DNA of 64,000 bases from Chloroflexota bacterium (GTDB lineage Bacteria; Chloroflexota; Anaerolineae; Anaerolineales; Villigracilaceae): assembly GCA_016219545.1 (NCBI GenBank), contig JACRMH010000006.1, positions 55,014 through 119,013 on the forward strand. The letters run 5' to 3'. This document shows positions 32,831 to 41,898 of the stretch, piece by piece (position 1 is the stretch's first letter; each line of letters begins with the position of its first letter). The notes under the pieces are model-generated. The model was not told the origin of the DNA and did no database searches. It saw nothing but the letters and a program-made list of their open reading frames with translations. Made by a program: the position numbers and the translations under genes.

Positions 32831-33784
32831 ATGTCTCATTTATATAAATCCGTTCCCGTTCGTTCTTCAGAGATCACCCCGAAGCAGGTTTATCTTTCGC
32901 GGCGTGATTTTATGAAGGCCGCAACACTTGCCACAAGTGCGGCACTGTTGGCGGCCTGCGCACCGTCAGTGACGGCCCAGCCTCAGGATGCCGGACCCGT
33001 CCCCACATCCAATGCGACCGATGAGTTGGGGGATATGGTCAATACGTATTCTGATATCACAACTTACAATAACTACTATGAGTTCAGCACGGATAAGCAA
33101 TCTGTTGCTTCTCTTGCAAAAGATTTCAAAACAACACCGTGGACGGTTGAGGTCGGCGGTTTGGTTAACAAGCCGAAGACTTATGGCGTTGAAGATCTGC
33201 TGAAGTTATTCCCTCCTGAGGAACGTATTTATCGTTTGCGTTGCGTCGAGGCGTGGAGCATGGTCATTCCGTGGGAAGGATTCATGTTGTCGAAATTACT
33301 CAAGGCCGTCGAACCGACTTCGGATGCAAAGTATGTCCGCTTTGAAACTTTGCTCGATAAAAAACAAATGCCCGGAACGAGTAGTCCGTTCTATCCATGG
33401 CCGTATCAGGAGGGACTGCGGTTGGATGAAGCCATGAACGACCTGACGATCCTTGCGACCGGTTTGTATGGCGAGGATCTGCCCGCGCAGGATGGCGGAC
33501 CAATTCGATTGGTCGTGCCGTGGAAGTATGGATTCAAATCCATCAAGGCCATCATCAAGATCGAATTAACTTCCGAACAACCGGCTACCATGTGGTCCAG
33601 CATCGCGCCGAATGAATATGGTTTTTATGCCAATGTGAATCCTGGTGTGGATCATCCGCGCTGGTCGCAAGTCTCTGAACGCCGTATCGGCGAAATTAGC
33701 CGTAGAGGCACACTGCTCTTTAACGGATATGGAGATCAGGTCGCGCATCTTTATGATGGCATGGATTTAACTAAAAATTATTAA
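32831..33784 (+). CDS. msrP: protein-methionine-sulfoxide reductase catalytic subunit
   Basis: A 317-residue molybdopterin enzyme that repairs oxidised methionines outside the cytoplasmic membrane. A Tat signal ([14 protein letters not shown]) is followed by LLAACAPS, which is also a lipobox, so the enzyme may be a lipid-anchored Tat substrate. Residues [14 protein letters not shown] contain the molybdenum-ligand cysteine C138, and [20 protein letters not shown] is typical of the family. The start at 32831 is preceded by GGAGAGAACC. It is paired with msrQ 91 bp downstream, which supplies electrons. Confidence 0.92.
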   Translation: MSHLYKSVPVRSSEITPKQVYLSRRDFMKAATLATSAALLAACAPSVTAQPQDAGPVPTSNATDELGDMVNTYSDITTYNNYYEFSTDKQSVASLAKDFKTTPWTVEVGGLVNKPKTYGVEDLLKLFPPEERIYRLRCVEAWSMVIPWEGFMLSKLLKAVEPTSDAKYVRFETLLDKKQMPGTSSPFYPWPYQEGLRLDEAMNDLTILATGLYGEDLPAQDGGPIRLVVPWKYGFKSIKAIIKIELTSEQPATMWSSIAPNEYGFYANVNPGVDHPRWSQVSERRIGEISRRGTLLFNGYGDQVAHLYDGMDLTKNY

Positions 33785-33798
33785 TTCTCGTCACACCG

Positions 33799-33857
33799 CA
33801 CTTGCGGACGGTGCAAGTGTTGCGAGCAATCCCAAGTTAATTGGAGATTGCTCGCAA
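33799..33857. repeat. two tandem hairpins between msrP and msrQ
   Basis: The first stem is CACTTGC/GCAAGTG (33799-33805 and 33813-33819). The second is a perfect 12-bp stem, TTGCGAGCAATC (33820-33831) and its complement (33846-33857), with an inner CCAA/TTGG. The msrQ start follows 18 bp later. Confidence 0.7.
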
Positions 33858-33875
33858 TAACGGCAAGTTACCCAA

Positions 33876-34559
33876 ATGAAAAGATTCTTCTCCCGCTACT
33901 CCCCGCTTCAAATCGCCATCCATCTTTATGCGTGGTCTACTATTGCACGCCTTATTATTGAAGCTGTTATGGGCACGTTATCGGTCAACCCGATTCAAGA
34001 GTTTGAACAACGCACGGGACGGCAGGCTCTCACTCTTTTGGTTTTGTCTCTGGCTTGCACACCCATTTCCACCATCTTCAAATGGACAGAGCCGATCAAG
34101 CGCCGCCGTACACTTGGTTTGTATGCCTTCATGTATGCCGTTATCCACGCCATCATTTTTGTTGACCTCGATTACGGCCTTGCGTGGAGTCTCATTGCAA
34201 AGACCATTTTGCAAAAGCCGTACATCCTTGTCGGCATGTTGTCCTTCCTTTTGTTGACCCCGCTTGCGTTCACTTCGTTCGATATCTGGAAGAGACGCCT
34301 TGGAAAAAACTGGAAACGACTCCACCAACTTGTCTACTTTATTGCACCGCTCGTGATCCTGCATTATGCATGGAGCAAAAAGGGAAATATCTTTTTATTG
34401 CAAGGTGACATCGTCCGCCCGTTTGTTTATGGACTCATCATTGCGGTTTTCCTCATCTTTCGGATTCCCGCGATTCGAAAGTCCCTCGCTTCTTTCTCCC
34501 CCCGACAGTTGACTCTGCTTTTAAAAAGGAATCAACACCCCAAAGCTGATACTCCTTAA
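33876..34559 (+). CDS. msrQ: heme-binding membrane subunit of the methionine sulfoxide reductase
   Basis: A 227-residue six-helix protein (YedZ type) that passes electrons from the quinone pool to MsrP. HLYAWSTIARL opens helix 1, and TGRQALTLLVLSLACTPISTIF is the signature loop-helix, followed by RRTLGLYAFMYAVIHAIIFV, whose His is a heme ligand candidate. LHQLVYFIAPLVILHYAW holds two more. The pair msrP-msrQ is common, so the assignment is firm. Its ATG is close to the hairpins between the two genes, and these could modulate its expression. Confidence 0.9.
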   Translation: MKRFFSRYSPLQIAIHLYAWSTIARLIIEAVMGTLSVNPIQEFEQRTGRQALTLLVLSLACTPISTIFKWTEPIKRRRTLGLYAFMYAVIHAIIFVDLDYGLAWSLIAKTILQKPYILVGMLSFLLLTPLAFTSFDIWKRRLGKNWKRLHQLVYFIAPLVILHYAWSKKGNIFLLQGDIVRPFVYGLIIAVFLIFRIPAIRKSLASFSPRQLTLLLKRNQHPKADTP

Positions 34560-34560
34560 C

Positions 34561-34607
34561 AATAAGGTGACAGTCACTTTCGCGAAGCGTGTGACTGTCA
34601 CCTTATT
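34561..34607. repeat. GTGACAGTCAC palindrome, second copy
   Basis: Arms 34561-34577 and 34591-34607 are perfect 17-bp complements with a 13-nt loop. The core GTGACAGTCAC equals that at 1730-1740. It lies between convergent genes and may terminate both. Confidence 0.75.
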
Positions 34608-34610
34608 TTA

Positions 34611-34838
34611 TTAAAATATTCCGCGCAACAGTAATAGCAGGCCGATCAGCGCCAGCGGAATCCCCACGATCGCGCCGATAATCGTCAGGCTGACGATCAC
34701 ACCGACGAGGATTAGGACGATGCCAAGCACCATCGCCACGAAACGACCGGTCAATTCCACAATGATGGAAAGTAATTTCCATATAGCGGCGAACGGCCAC
34801 AAGTACCAGGGGATATGATGTTTTGTATGAGTTGACAT
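34611..34838 (-). CDS. small hydrophobic membrane protein
   Basis: A 75-residue protein with two closely spaced membrane helices. The start MSTHTKHHIPWYLWPF is preceded on the minus strand by GGAGGCTCTT. The second part (VLGIVLILVGVIVSLTIIGAIVGIPLALIGLLLLLRGIF) is a glycine-rich hairpin. It resembles many short uncharacterised proteins with the pattern GIVLILVGVIVSLTIIGAIVGIPL, and a role in the membrane is all that can be said. It is convergent with msrQ. Confidence 0.65.
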   Translation of the reverse strand: MSTHTKHHIPWYLWPFAAIWKLLSIIVELTGRFVAMVLGIVLILVGVIVSLTIIGAIVGIPLALIGLLLLLRGIF

Positions 34839-34928
34839 AAGAGCCTCCATTCTTCTTGGTATACGCAGGTCTTGAAAAAACGACGCAAAATGTAGCAACT
34901 TTTATTTCCAAAATAGAACTAGAAAGGC

Positions 34929-34934
34929 TATAAT
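34929..34934 (+). promoter_or_regulatory. -10 box of the DsbA-like gene
   Basis: A perfect TATAAT ends 7 nt before the ATG at 34942, in the context GGCTATAATCCCGCTC. No ribosome site is present; likely leaderless. Confidence 0.6.
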
Positions 34935-34941
34935 CCCGCTC

Positions 34942-35754
34942 ATGCAAAATAATTCTCTACCCACCCCACCGGTTGTAACAAAGGTCAGAATAAAAAAATC
35001 CATCCCTATTGTGACGGATGAAGTAGAAGGTATGGCAAAAAAGAGGATCGAAATCTCTGAAGAGACTCTTACCTTTAAACGCAGTCATTTCTATGCAATA
35101 TTGGTTGTGCTGGCATTTGCATTGGGCGTCATGGTTGGCTATCTTGCTTGGGGGCGAAACTCCAGTGTTGCCGCTTCTCCATCCGGTCAGGCAGTGACCG
35201 TGCCCACGGCGCAGCCTCAATACCGCCGCTATGATATTCCCACAGAAGGCTACCCAAGCCTCGGCCCGGCAGATGCGAAGATCGTCATCGTCGAGTTCAG
35301 CGATTTCCAGTGTCCATACTGCCGTGATTTTCATGATGAAACCTTTAAAGCCCTGCTCGATGCCTATCCGGGACAGATCCGTTTTGTGTATCGCAACTTC
35401 CCGCTGACTTCCATTCATCCGGGAGCCATGCCTGCCGCAATTGCCTCGTTGTGCGCCAATGACCAGAACGCCTACTGGGATTATTATGAAAAATTATTCA
35501 GCAGTGAAAATCTGGATGAAGCGACTTTTATAAAATACGCCGCCGACCTTGACCTGAATATGGATACATTTACTACATGCCTTTCCAGCGGTAGTCATGA
35601 TGATACGATCCAGAAGGATATGGCTTTCTCGACCAATCTCGGTGTCCAATCCACCCCGACCTTTTTTATCAATGGACTTGCCCTCATCGGCGCTCAACCG
35701 CTGACCAGCTTTCAGAAATTGATTGACAAGGAATTAGCTGGCGAAATACCATAA
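34942..35754 (+). CDS. DsbA-like thiol oxidoreductase, membrane-anchored
   Basis: A 270-residue protein. About 50 cytoplasmic residues precede a signal-anchor helix (about 51-70, FYAILVVLAFALGVMVGYLAW). The outer part is a thioredoxin fold with the active site FSDFQCPYCRDFHDETF (C124, C127) and the cis-Pro loop VQSTPTFFING, both hallmarks of the DsbA/disulfide isomerase group. A helical insert (about 160-205) lies between them. It would form disulfides or reduce them in exported proteins; direction is uncertain without a DsbB-like partner nearby. A terminator follows. Confidence 0.88.
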   Translation: MQNNSLPTPPVVTKVRIKKSIPIVTDEVEGMAKKRIEISEETLTFKRSHFYAILVVLAFALGVMVGYLAWGRNSSVAASPSGQAVTVPTAQPQYRRYDIPTEGYPSLGPADAKIVIVEFSDFQCPYCRDFHDETFKALLDAYPGQIRFVYRNFPLTSIHPGAMPAAIASLCANDQNAYWDYYEKLFSSENLDEATFIKYAADLDLNMDTFTTCLSSGSHDDTIQKDMAFSTNLGVQSTPTFFINGLALIGAQPLTSFQKLIDKELAGEIP

Positions 35755-35784
35755 GCCACGCAGTCAACCTGAGACCCAATGAAA

Positions 35785-35831
35785 CAAAGTTCACAGAGTT
35801 CTTAAAGAACCTGTGAACTTTGTTTTCTTTT
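35785..35831 (+). terminator. intrinsic terminator after the DsbA-like gene
   Basis: CAAAGTTCACA (35785-35795) pairs with 35812-35822 perfectly, with an inner AGTTC..GAAC stem, and TTTTCTTTT follows. Confidence 0.85.
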
Positions 35832-35877
35832 GGTATGATGTGGGCCGAATAAAATACCTTTACCTTTGAGAGGGACG

Positions 35878-36543
35878 ATGAATAAATTTGTGGCTGTTGC
35901 AGGAAATATTGGCGTCGGGAAATCGACTCTGGTTAAAATGCTGTGTAACGAAATGGGCTGGGACCCGTTCTACGAACCCGTCACTGAGAATCCCTACCTC
36001 GCAGATTTTTATCAGAACATGTCTGCCTGGGCTTTCCATTCGCAGGTCTTCTTTCTGACACATCGCCTGCAATCCCATTTAAACATTGCCCAGAGCCCGA
36101 ATTCAGTGATCCAGGACCGCAGTGTATATGAAGATGCGGAAATTTTCGCTGAGAATCTTTACCGGCAGGGGAACATTCAGGAACGCGATTACCAGACGTA
36201 TCGTGAACTCTACGAGACCACCGTGCAATTCCTGCCGCCGCCTGACCTTGTCATTTATCTGCGCGCCTCTGTGCCCACACTTTTGAATCGAATCAACTCA
36301 CGTGGGCGCGATTATGAACGCAAGATCGCATCTGAATATCTGCAAAACCTGAACGAGCTTTACGAGTCATGGATAGAAAATTTCACGCTTTGCCCCGTGC
36401 TTGCTGTTCCCGCAGATGACCTTGATTATGTGGCGCACTCCGGTCACCTGAGGCTGATCGTTGCCAAAGTGGACCAAAAATTGACCGGCAAGGAAGAAGT
36501 TGTCTTCGAGGCAGATGAAGTTGCAAAGGCCGCCGAAGATTGA
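35878..36543 (+). CDS. deoxynucleoside kinase
   Basis: A 221-residue enzyme of the deoxyadenosine/deoxyguanosine kinase group, which phosphorylates salvaged deoxynucleosides. The P-loop GNIGVGKST (9-17), the substrate-binding YEPVTENPYL, and the DRS motif (QDRSVYEDAEIFA) are clear, as is the lid region INSRGRDYERKI. The start at 35878 is supported by GAGAGGGACG. An earlier TTG at 35866 is less likely. A TATGAT at 35833-35838 may be the promoter. No neighbour in nucleotide salvage is present. Confidence 0.88.
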   Translation: MNKFVAVAGNIGVGKSTLVKMLCNEMGWDPFYEPVTENPYLADFYQNMSAWAFHSQVFFLTHRLQSHLNIAQSPNSVIQDRSVYEDAEIFAENLYRQGNIQERDYQTYRELYETTVQFLPPPDLVIYLRASVPTLLNRINSRGRDYERKIASEYLQNLNELYESWIENFTLCPVLAVPADDLDYVAHSGHLRLIVAKVDQKLTGKEEVVFEADEVAKAAED

Positions 36544-36572
36544 GATTTTCCGTCCGTTGAAGTAAATCCGCT

Positions 36573-36578
36573 TATAAT
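36573..36578 (+). promoter_or_regulatory. -10 box of the transglycosylase gene
   Basis: A perfect TATAAT ends 22 nt before the ATG at 36601, so the leader would be about 15 nt; unlike the other boxes listed, this is not leaderless. Confidence 0.5.
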
Positions 36579-36600
36579 GTAGCCGGATTCATTTGATCCT

Positions 36601-38238
36601 ATGAAACGCCGCTGGCTGGTCGGACTCCTCTCGATTTTGATTGCCTTTTCAGGCATAGCCTCTGCGCCTGTAACGCCCTCGCTTCAATCTGACCGTCAGC
36701 CTGCTTTTGCTCCCAATCCTCCCCCTGGACCCGACCGTTATACCGTTGTCACAGTAGATTACACAGCCTACGAGTGGTATTTGGTTACCTGGAAGGATCA
36801 TAAAGTAGTCTGCTCTGTGACCACTAATCACGAAGGCGCACCTCTGCCCGAGGAAGTTTTTCGTGATTGCACTGAAAAGGTCTACGACAAATGGACGTCA
36901 CAACTGCCCTGCCTAAACAAGCTCCAGGAACTGTGCGACGGCTACTACACTTTCCCCATAAGCAGTTGGGCGGATAAAAAAGAAATACCCATGCAGCTTG
37001 CATCTGCCAGCGCATGGATCTCATTGGGAGATTGCCAGCCTGTCTTAAGCACCTCTACGAATATTTGCGAATCCACGCCAACACTGGTTATAACGGGACA
37101 GGAACCTCTGCAGAATGAAAAGATCATTCGCGTGGAGGGAACTTATAATGGGCAGCCTTTCGACTGCGACAAGACCGATACATGCAAATTCCATATTCCA
37201 GAAACGGATTTGGAAGGAGTGAGTGTCGAATTTTGGGCTTATTCATCTTATGGTGACAGCTCTATAATTTACAGCGCGCAAGTGCGTGTGCGAAAAGCTG
37301 CTGAAAGCGATCCCGATCAGACCTATTGGTATGTGGATGTCCTGTCTCCACAATGGAAGGGGACTGTAGCCATGTGTTCAGATGCATGGAATATATTCCC
37401 GCCGGTCGGCGGTCCGCCCAAATGGTTGACCACTCCCAGGCAAAGCGAAGAACTCAGCAGTGACATTCCTTATACTTATCTTGCCAGGAATTTGATTATG
37501 CAGGGGGCGGTGGATACAAGCGCCTGTACGGATGGCGGACTTGACCCGAACGGAAATGTCAATCAATGCGGACTGGAAATGTCACGCGATGCTGTGACTC
37601 AATGGCAAAACCAGTTTGACGATTTGATCTTGAGCACGGCGCAGGGAACGGGTGTGCCGGCGCGGTTACTGAAAAAACTATTCGCAAGAGAAAGCCAGTT
37701 TTGGCCGGGCAGTTCACAGGTCGGGGGGGATACGGGGCTTGGTCAACTCACAGAGAATGGCGCAGATTCAACCCTCTTTTGGAATCCATCCTTTTATGCT
37801 CAGTTCTGTCCGCTTGTATTCCCCGGTGAAACCTGCGGAAATGGATATATGCACATCAGCGATGAGGAACAGCAAACATTGCGCCTCGCTTTGGTGTCAA
37901 GCGTCAATGCGACCTGCAAGGATTGTCCGCTGGGGATCGATCTTTCGCGCGCCGATTTTTCGGTTGGCGTATTCGCGCACAGTATGATCGCAAGTTGTAA
38001 ACAGGCGGGGCAGGTGATCACCAACTACTCGGATCAATCGCCGGGTGAAGTGGCTTCTTATGAAGACTTGTGGAAATTCTCTTTGGTAAATTACAACGCA
38101 GGCGGCGGATGTTTGGCAGAGGCAATTACCCGTTCACTGGGCGAGGGGAATACCATATTGACATGGGAAAATACTTCGCCGTTCATCAGCGGTGCGTGTG
38201 CCGGCGCAGTGAGTTATGTAAATGATATAAGTAAGTAA
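36601..38238 (+). CDS. secreted SLT-like lytic transglycosylase
   Basis: A 545-residue exported protein. The signal peptide MKRRWLVGLLSILIAFSGIASA is followed by a beta-rich, cysteine-bearing N-terminal part (ten or more Cys between 75 and 330, probably disulfide-linked). The C-terminal half (about 335-545) has a lysozyme-like fold: GVPARLLKKLFARESQFWP with catalytic-Glu candidate E364, then GDTGLGQLTENGADSTLFW, the typical GLGQ motif of SLT transglycosylases. It would cut glycan strands. A late NYNAGGGCLAEAI is the usual closing motif. Confidence 0.75.
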   Translation: MKRRWLVGLLSILIAFSGIASAPVTPSLQSDRQPAFAPNPPPGPDRYTVVTVDYTAYEWYLVTWKDHKVVCSVTTNHEGAPLPEEVFRDCTEKVYDKWTSQLPCLNKLQELCDGYYTFPISSWADKKEIPMQLASASAWISLGDCQPVLSTSTNICESTPTLVITGQEPLQNEKIIRVEGTYNGQPFDCDKTDTCKFHIPETDLEGVSVEFWAYSSYGDSSIIYSAQVRVRKAAESDPDQTYWYVDVLSPQWKGTVAMCSDAWNIFPPVGGPPKWLTTPRQSEELSSDIPYTYLARNLIMQGAVDTSACTDGGLDPNGNVNQCGLEMSRDAVTQWQNQFDDLILSTAQGTGVPARLLKKLFARESQFWPGSSQVGGDTGLGQLTENGADSTLFWNPSFYAQFCPLVFPGETCGNGYMHISDEEQQTLRLALVSSVNATCKDCPLGIDLSRADFSVGVFAHSMIASCKQAGQVITNYSDQSPGEVASYEDLWKFSLVNYNAGGGCLAEAITRSLGEGNTILTWENTSPFISGACAGAVSYVNDISK

Positions 38239-38256
38239 ATGATTTAGCGAGTGGCG

Positions 38257-38291
38257 AAAAAATATCCCGAAATCTCTTCGGGATATTTTTT
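38257..38291. terminator. bidirectional terminator
   Basis: AAAAAATATCCCGAA and its perfect complement (38277-38291) flank a short ATCTC loop; A- and T-runs at both ends suit termination of the convergent transglycosylase and patatin transcripts. Confidence 0.85.
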
Positions 38292-38314
38292 GTTAATGGG
38301 CAGGTGTTGTAAGG

Positions 38315-41300
38315 TTAGGATTGCTGGTATTGACTGTAATAATATTTCTCCAAAAGGTTTGGCAGCCCATTGAGCAGGACTTTTTGAAATTCAAGCTTAT
38401 CTACATCTTTTTTTACCTTGGCGGGTACAGTAAACGGTTCATCCTTATCTTTTGGTTTTATAAATGTTCTGATGAGTTTGTCGGTCTTATATTTATCTGC
38501 GACCTCCTCGATCGCACTTTGTACCGTCCACTCGCCCAATATGCGCATGACCTCAAACTGCTCGTCGTCGAAGAACTGATCCGCTGTAGTGGGGTGCGGA
38601 AAATCTGATTTATGACGTTCCCAATACTTTAGTATAGCCTCAGGGTCTCCATCCGCAATCGAGGGGTGGAAATAGATCAGCCAGCCGTCTACTGGGTCTT
38701 CAGTTGTCGTTGCCGGATAATGGATTTTCCCAATAGCGAAATGCCGTTTACTTTTGGAGGCGACCTTCTTATCTTCATCATACTCATCCGGTCCAACACC
38801 ATTGAGGTTGATGTCCACTTTTATGCCGAAATCCACCTCCACTTGACGCAGTACTGAGAATAACTCGTTGAAAGTTCCGCGCGGGTCTTCGCCGGCGTCG
38901 CCTGCGATGATGTATTTGCATCTGCGCTGAAAGAGTGGGTAGAGACCAATATTGTCGCCAGTGTGTGCGCCGTCCGTGATATTGACCAGTTTCTCGCGCT
39001 CGCTCATTTGTCCCCGTACTTCATTCCACAGGTAATATCCCCAGAAATTGCTTTCTTCGGAGTTCTTGGCCTTTTCTGCATCTTTTGGATTTTCATATAA
39101 TTTTGGATTGGTTAGCCACGCACCCAGGCGCAGGTTGAACAGGGTAACTAAAAAGGCTTGCGCGAAAAAGGTTAGATGACCAATTCCCGAAGAGACCGCT
39201 GCGCCGGAAAGGGCGATCGCCTGTGAATACTTTGTATTATCGTTGCGGTAATTTACCGTCTTAACATAGCCTGTAATGTCGGAGCCGCAATAATCCCTGG
39301 TAAAAATAAAGGGACGTGATTTGCGATCCTTGTATTCCAGGTGCCAACTGCCTGACATGTTGAGGGATGTCATCACGATATGATATGGCGCGGAGCATTG
39401 CGGTTTCAAGGTGCGCGACATGGGACGGTTACGGTCATCACGGACGACGCGGATCTTCCCGCTCTGATTATCGCTCACGCTGGTTTGGAAGTAGGCTTCC
39501 CCCAAACGGTCACGGTAAAAATAATGGGCGGAAAGGTAGTTGGCGTTTACGAAATATCCCGTCACTGCAAATAAAATTATCACAGACAAGATAATGACTA
39601 CCATTTGCAGGAATGACAGGGAGGTAAGCAGGCGGTCCATCAGCATGGACTCAATCAGGTAAAACACTGAGAAATTCAATGCAAGGACAAGGAGGGCAAG
39701 CAGGATCTGATATAGCTCTTCCGGGAGTTTGAAAACCTTGGAAATCCATTCGCCGATCTTTATATTTTTCCCGGAAGATGTGAGATATGCCCATAGAGCA
39801 GAGAGCAGTGCCACCGAGAGCGAGATCTTTGTCGCTGGTTCCGAGCTGGACGGGATGGAAAAGTAATTTGGGAGTGCGATCAAACTGAGCGCGATGGAAC
39901 CCAACAATCCATAAAAAAGGAGTCCCTGCAAGGTCCAAAAAATGGAGCGAAACTCCGGGCTTGCCCAGATCTTAAAGGTATAGTCCACGCCGCGTGACTT
40001 GCGGATCAGTTTTGAATCATCTTTAAGTTCGTGGTTGTCTGGAATACCGATCAATTTCAATAACCAACGCTGGAATACACCCACGGAGTTATGATCGTAT
40101 TTTTCATTGACTTTGGAAACTACATGCTTGGAAAAGATCAATCGGAGCGGAAACAGGTTCTGCAATATTTGTGTGGCTTGAAGGGTGGCTGACCCTGCCA
40201 TGCCCCCCAGAATAAAAATGGCAGGCATCCAGAGCCAGTACAAATTAAGTTCGCCGGATTCAGCCAAACTGGAGTAACGCAGAGCTGACAAGATGAGGGA
40301 CATTGTCCATGATGTTATGAGCGTAAAGGAATAAACGACTTGCCTGTCAATGAATTCATTATCGGCTAGTCCCTGCTGCGCCCACGTTTCATCCCCGGAT
40401 TTGATAAATAAATAGAGGGATAGCGAAAGGAATAAAACTGAGAGAACGCAAGTGGCGATTGCCAGATTGAATTGCTCATGCGACAACGGTGAAATACTCA
40501 GTTCCATGAAGCTGATCCACCCGGAAAGTACCGGAAGGAGGATGATCGCCAATCCAAAGAAGGTCCAGCGTATTCCCTTGATAACAAGGTAGGAATATAA
40601 AGAAATATGTTCGTTGGGCGACTTCCAATCCATCAGGCGGTTATCGGTGGTGATGTCTTTGCGGTAACAGAATGATATCAATGTGACCATGATGAGAGCA
40701 TATAACCATCCGTAAACCAATACCGTTAAATATTTCATCCAGGGTATGGATGTCGCTCCGCCTTCGTATTTTATAAAAGATAGAGCCAGCATTTTTGTTA
40801 TGGGCAGGGTTTTATCGGCTGGCACCGCGGCATCCGGGCTTGTCCCGTCAGATGCGGGCGGGGCAGTGGTTAACGTGGTCTTATCAAGAGGGAAGTCCTT
40901 TATGATCTCGGGAGTGAATGAATAAGTGAGCGCAAAATGGCTCGCTGCGATCAAGAACATCACGAGGAAATACATCCAAAATGTATACCCAATACGCAGA
41001 AGGAATGCGCCTACCACGCCGCGCATCGTGTCGAACGTGAACGGTCCCATGCGCGGGATGAGATAATTTCCAAGATTACGCAAATGTTCCAGTTGACGGT
41101 TGCGATTCTTATCATCAACTTCCTTTAGGTCAAGGTTGATCTCGTCAGCAAGCCCGGTTTGCAAGGCGTTGAATATCTTCGCGCTTTTCTTGTCCTGTGT
41201 TTCTAGTTGAGGCTTGAGAGTGTTTTCATTAAAGACCGGCAGTTTATACGCTACTCCCGTTGTGTCGAATACTTGCAGGTCGGGGTTAAAGGGAAATCGT

Positions 41301-41716
41301 TTCCAGTGCGGGCTGAAAGGATAATAACGTTTTGGATTGCTCTCTTTTTCGTTCAGGTCAAGTTTCTTTTCCTCGTATGCCAGCAGACTGTTCATGCAGC
41401 TTGCGATGTATCCGCCGCCTGATACGCTGGAGAGATAATCCACCCAGGGCAGGATCCCAAATTTCGAAAGAGCTTGCACAAGCCCCAGGTTGAATGTGGC
41501 AGAACGGATTCCGCCGCCTGAAAATGCCATTCCAACCAGGGGTCTGTCTTTTCGGCTTAATAGGTTTGCATACCAATGTTGTTTTTCATCGGGGGATATT
41601 TTTTTGAATTCGTCCGCTATCTTTTCCCTGCGGCTGGCTATATAGCCCTTTTCACTTTGTTCGCTCTTGATCACTTCATCGATATCCGGCTCATAAATAT
41701 CATTGGTATTTGCCAT
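38315..41716 (-). CDS. patatin-like phospholipase with ten-helix membrane insert
   Basis: A 1133-residue protein. Residues about 60-110 are the start of a patatin domain: VGMAFSGGGIRSATFNLG (oxyanion loop 67-72) and YLSSVSGGGYIASC, with nucleophile S99. The catalytic aspartate appears only near D915 (NITDGAHTGDNIGLYPLFQRRC), so about 800 residues separate the dyad. Between them I count about ten membrane helices (about 232-260, 324-348, 370-403, 420-441, 455-480, 490-515, 570-600, 612-632, 650-675 and 685-710), followed by a soluble stretch of roughly 200 residues. So the hydrolase fold is split by a membrane domain. A likely role is lipid hydrolysis at the membrane. SD AGGAGACGAAC supports the start at 41716. 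Confidence 0.75.
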   Translation of the reverse strand: MANTNDIYEPDIDEVIKSEQSEKGYIASRREKIADEFKKISPDEKQHWYANLLSRKDRPLVGMAFSGGGIRSATFNLGLVQALSKFGILPWVDYLSSVSGGGYIASCMNSLLAYEEKKLDLNEKESNPKRYYPFSPHWKRFPFNPDLQVFDTTGVAYKLPVFNENTLKPQLETQDKKSAKIFNALQTGLADEINLDLKEVDDKNRNRQLEHLRNLGNYLIPRMGPFTFDTMRGVVGAFLLRIGYTFWMYFLVMFLIAASHFALTYSFTPEIIKDFPLDKTTLTTAPPASDGTSPDAAVPADKTLPITKMLALSFIKYEGGATSIPWMKYLTVLVYGWLYALIMVTLISFCYRKDITTDNRLMDWKSPNEHISLYSYLVIKGIRWTFFGLAIILLPVLSGWISFMELSISPLSHEQFNLAIATCVLSVLFLSLSLYLFIKSGDETWAQQGLADNEFIDRQVVYSFTLITSWTMSLILSALRYSSLAESGELNLYWLWMPAIFILGGMAGSATLQATQILQNLFPLRLIFSKHVVSKVNEKYDHNSVGVFQRWLLKLIGIPDNHELKDDSKLIRKSRGVDYTFKIWASPEFRSIFWTLQGLLFYGLLGSIALSLIALPNYFSIPSSSEPATKISLSVALLSALWAYLTSSGKNIKIGEWISKVFKLPEELYQILLALLVLALNFSVFYLIESMLMDRLLTSLSFLQMVVIILSVIILFAVTGYFVNANYLSAHYFYRDRLGEAYFQTSVSDNQSGKIRVVRDDRNRPMSRTLKPQCSAPYHIVMTSLNMSGSWHLEYKDRKSRPFIFTRDYCGSDITGYVKTVNYRNDNTKYSQAIALSGAAVSSGIGHLTFFAQAFLVTLFNLRLGAWLTNPKLYENPKDAEKAKNSEESNFWGYYLWNEVRGQMSEREKLVNITDGAHTGDNIGLYPLFQRRCKYIIAGDAGEDPRGTFNELFSVLRQVEVDFGIKVDINLNGVGPDEYDEDKKVASKSKRHFAIGKIHYPATTTEDPVDGWLIYFHPSIADGDPEAILKYWERHKSDFPHPTTADQFFDDEQFEVMRILGEWTVQSAIEEVADKYKTDKLIRTFIKPKDKDEPFTVPAKVKKDVDKLEFQKVLLNGLPNLLEKYYYSQYQQS

Positions 41717-41850
41717 GTTCGTCTCCTATAAAATGATATGACCACAAGTGTTATGAATAATATACAGAATTCCAGGGTAAAAATCAATCCTGAATTTTTT
41801 GGGCAAGTTTTTTTCTTCCGCTTTATAGACTTTGTGCTAAACTTAACAAA

Positions 41851-41877
41851 GTAGGTCACGCATAAAGCGTGACCTAC
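41851..41877. repeat. GTAGGTCACGC palindrome
   Basis: GTAGGTCACGC (41851-41861) and GCGTGACCTAC (41867-41877) are perfect complements with a 5-nt loop, 21 bp before the next gene's start codon. It has the GTAGG...CCTAC edges seen in the other hairpin families. Confidence 0.75.
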
Positions 41878-41898
41878 AGCATAAATTCGGAGGCTGTC

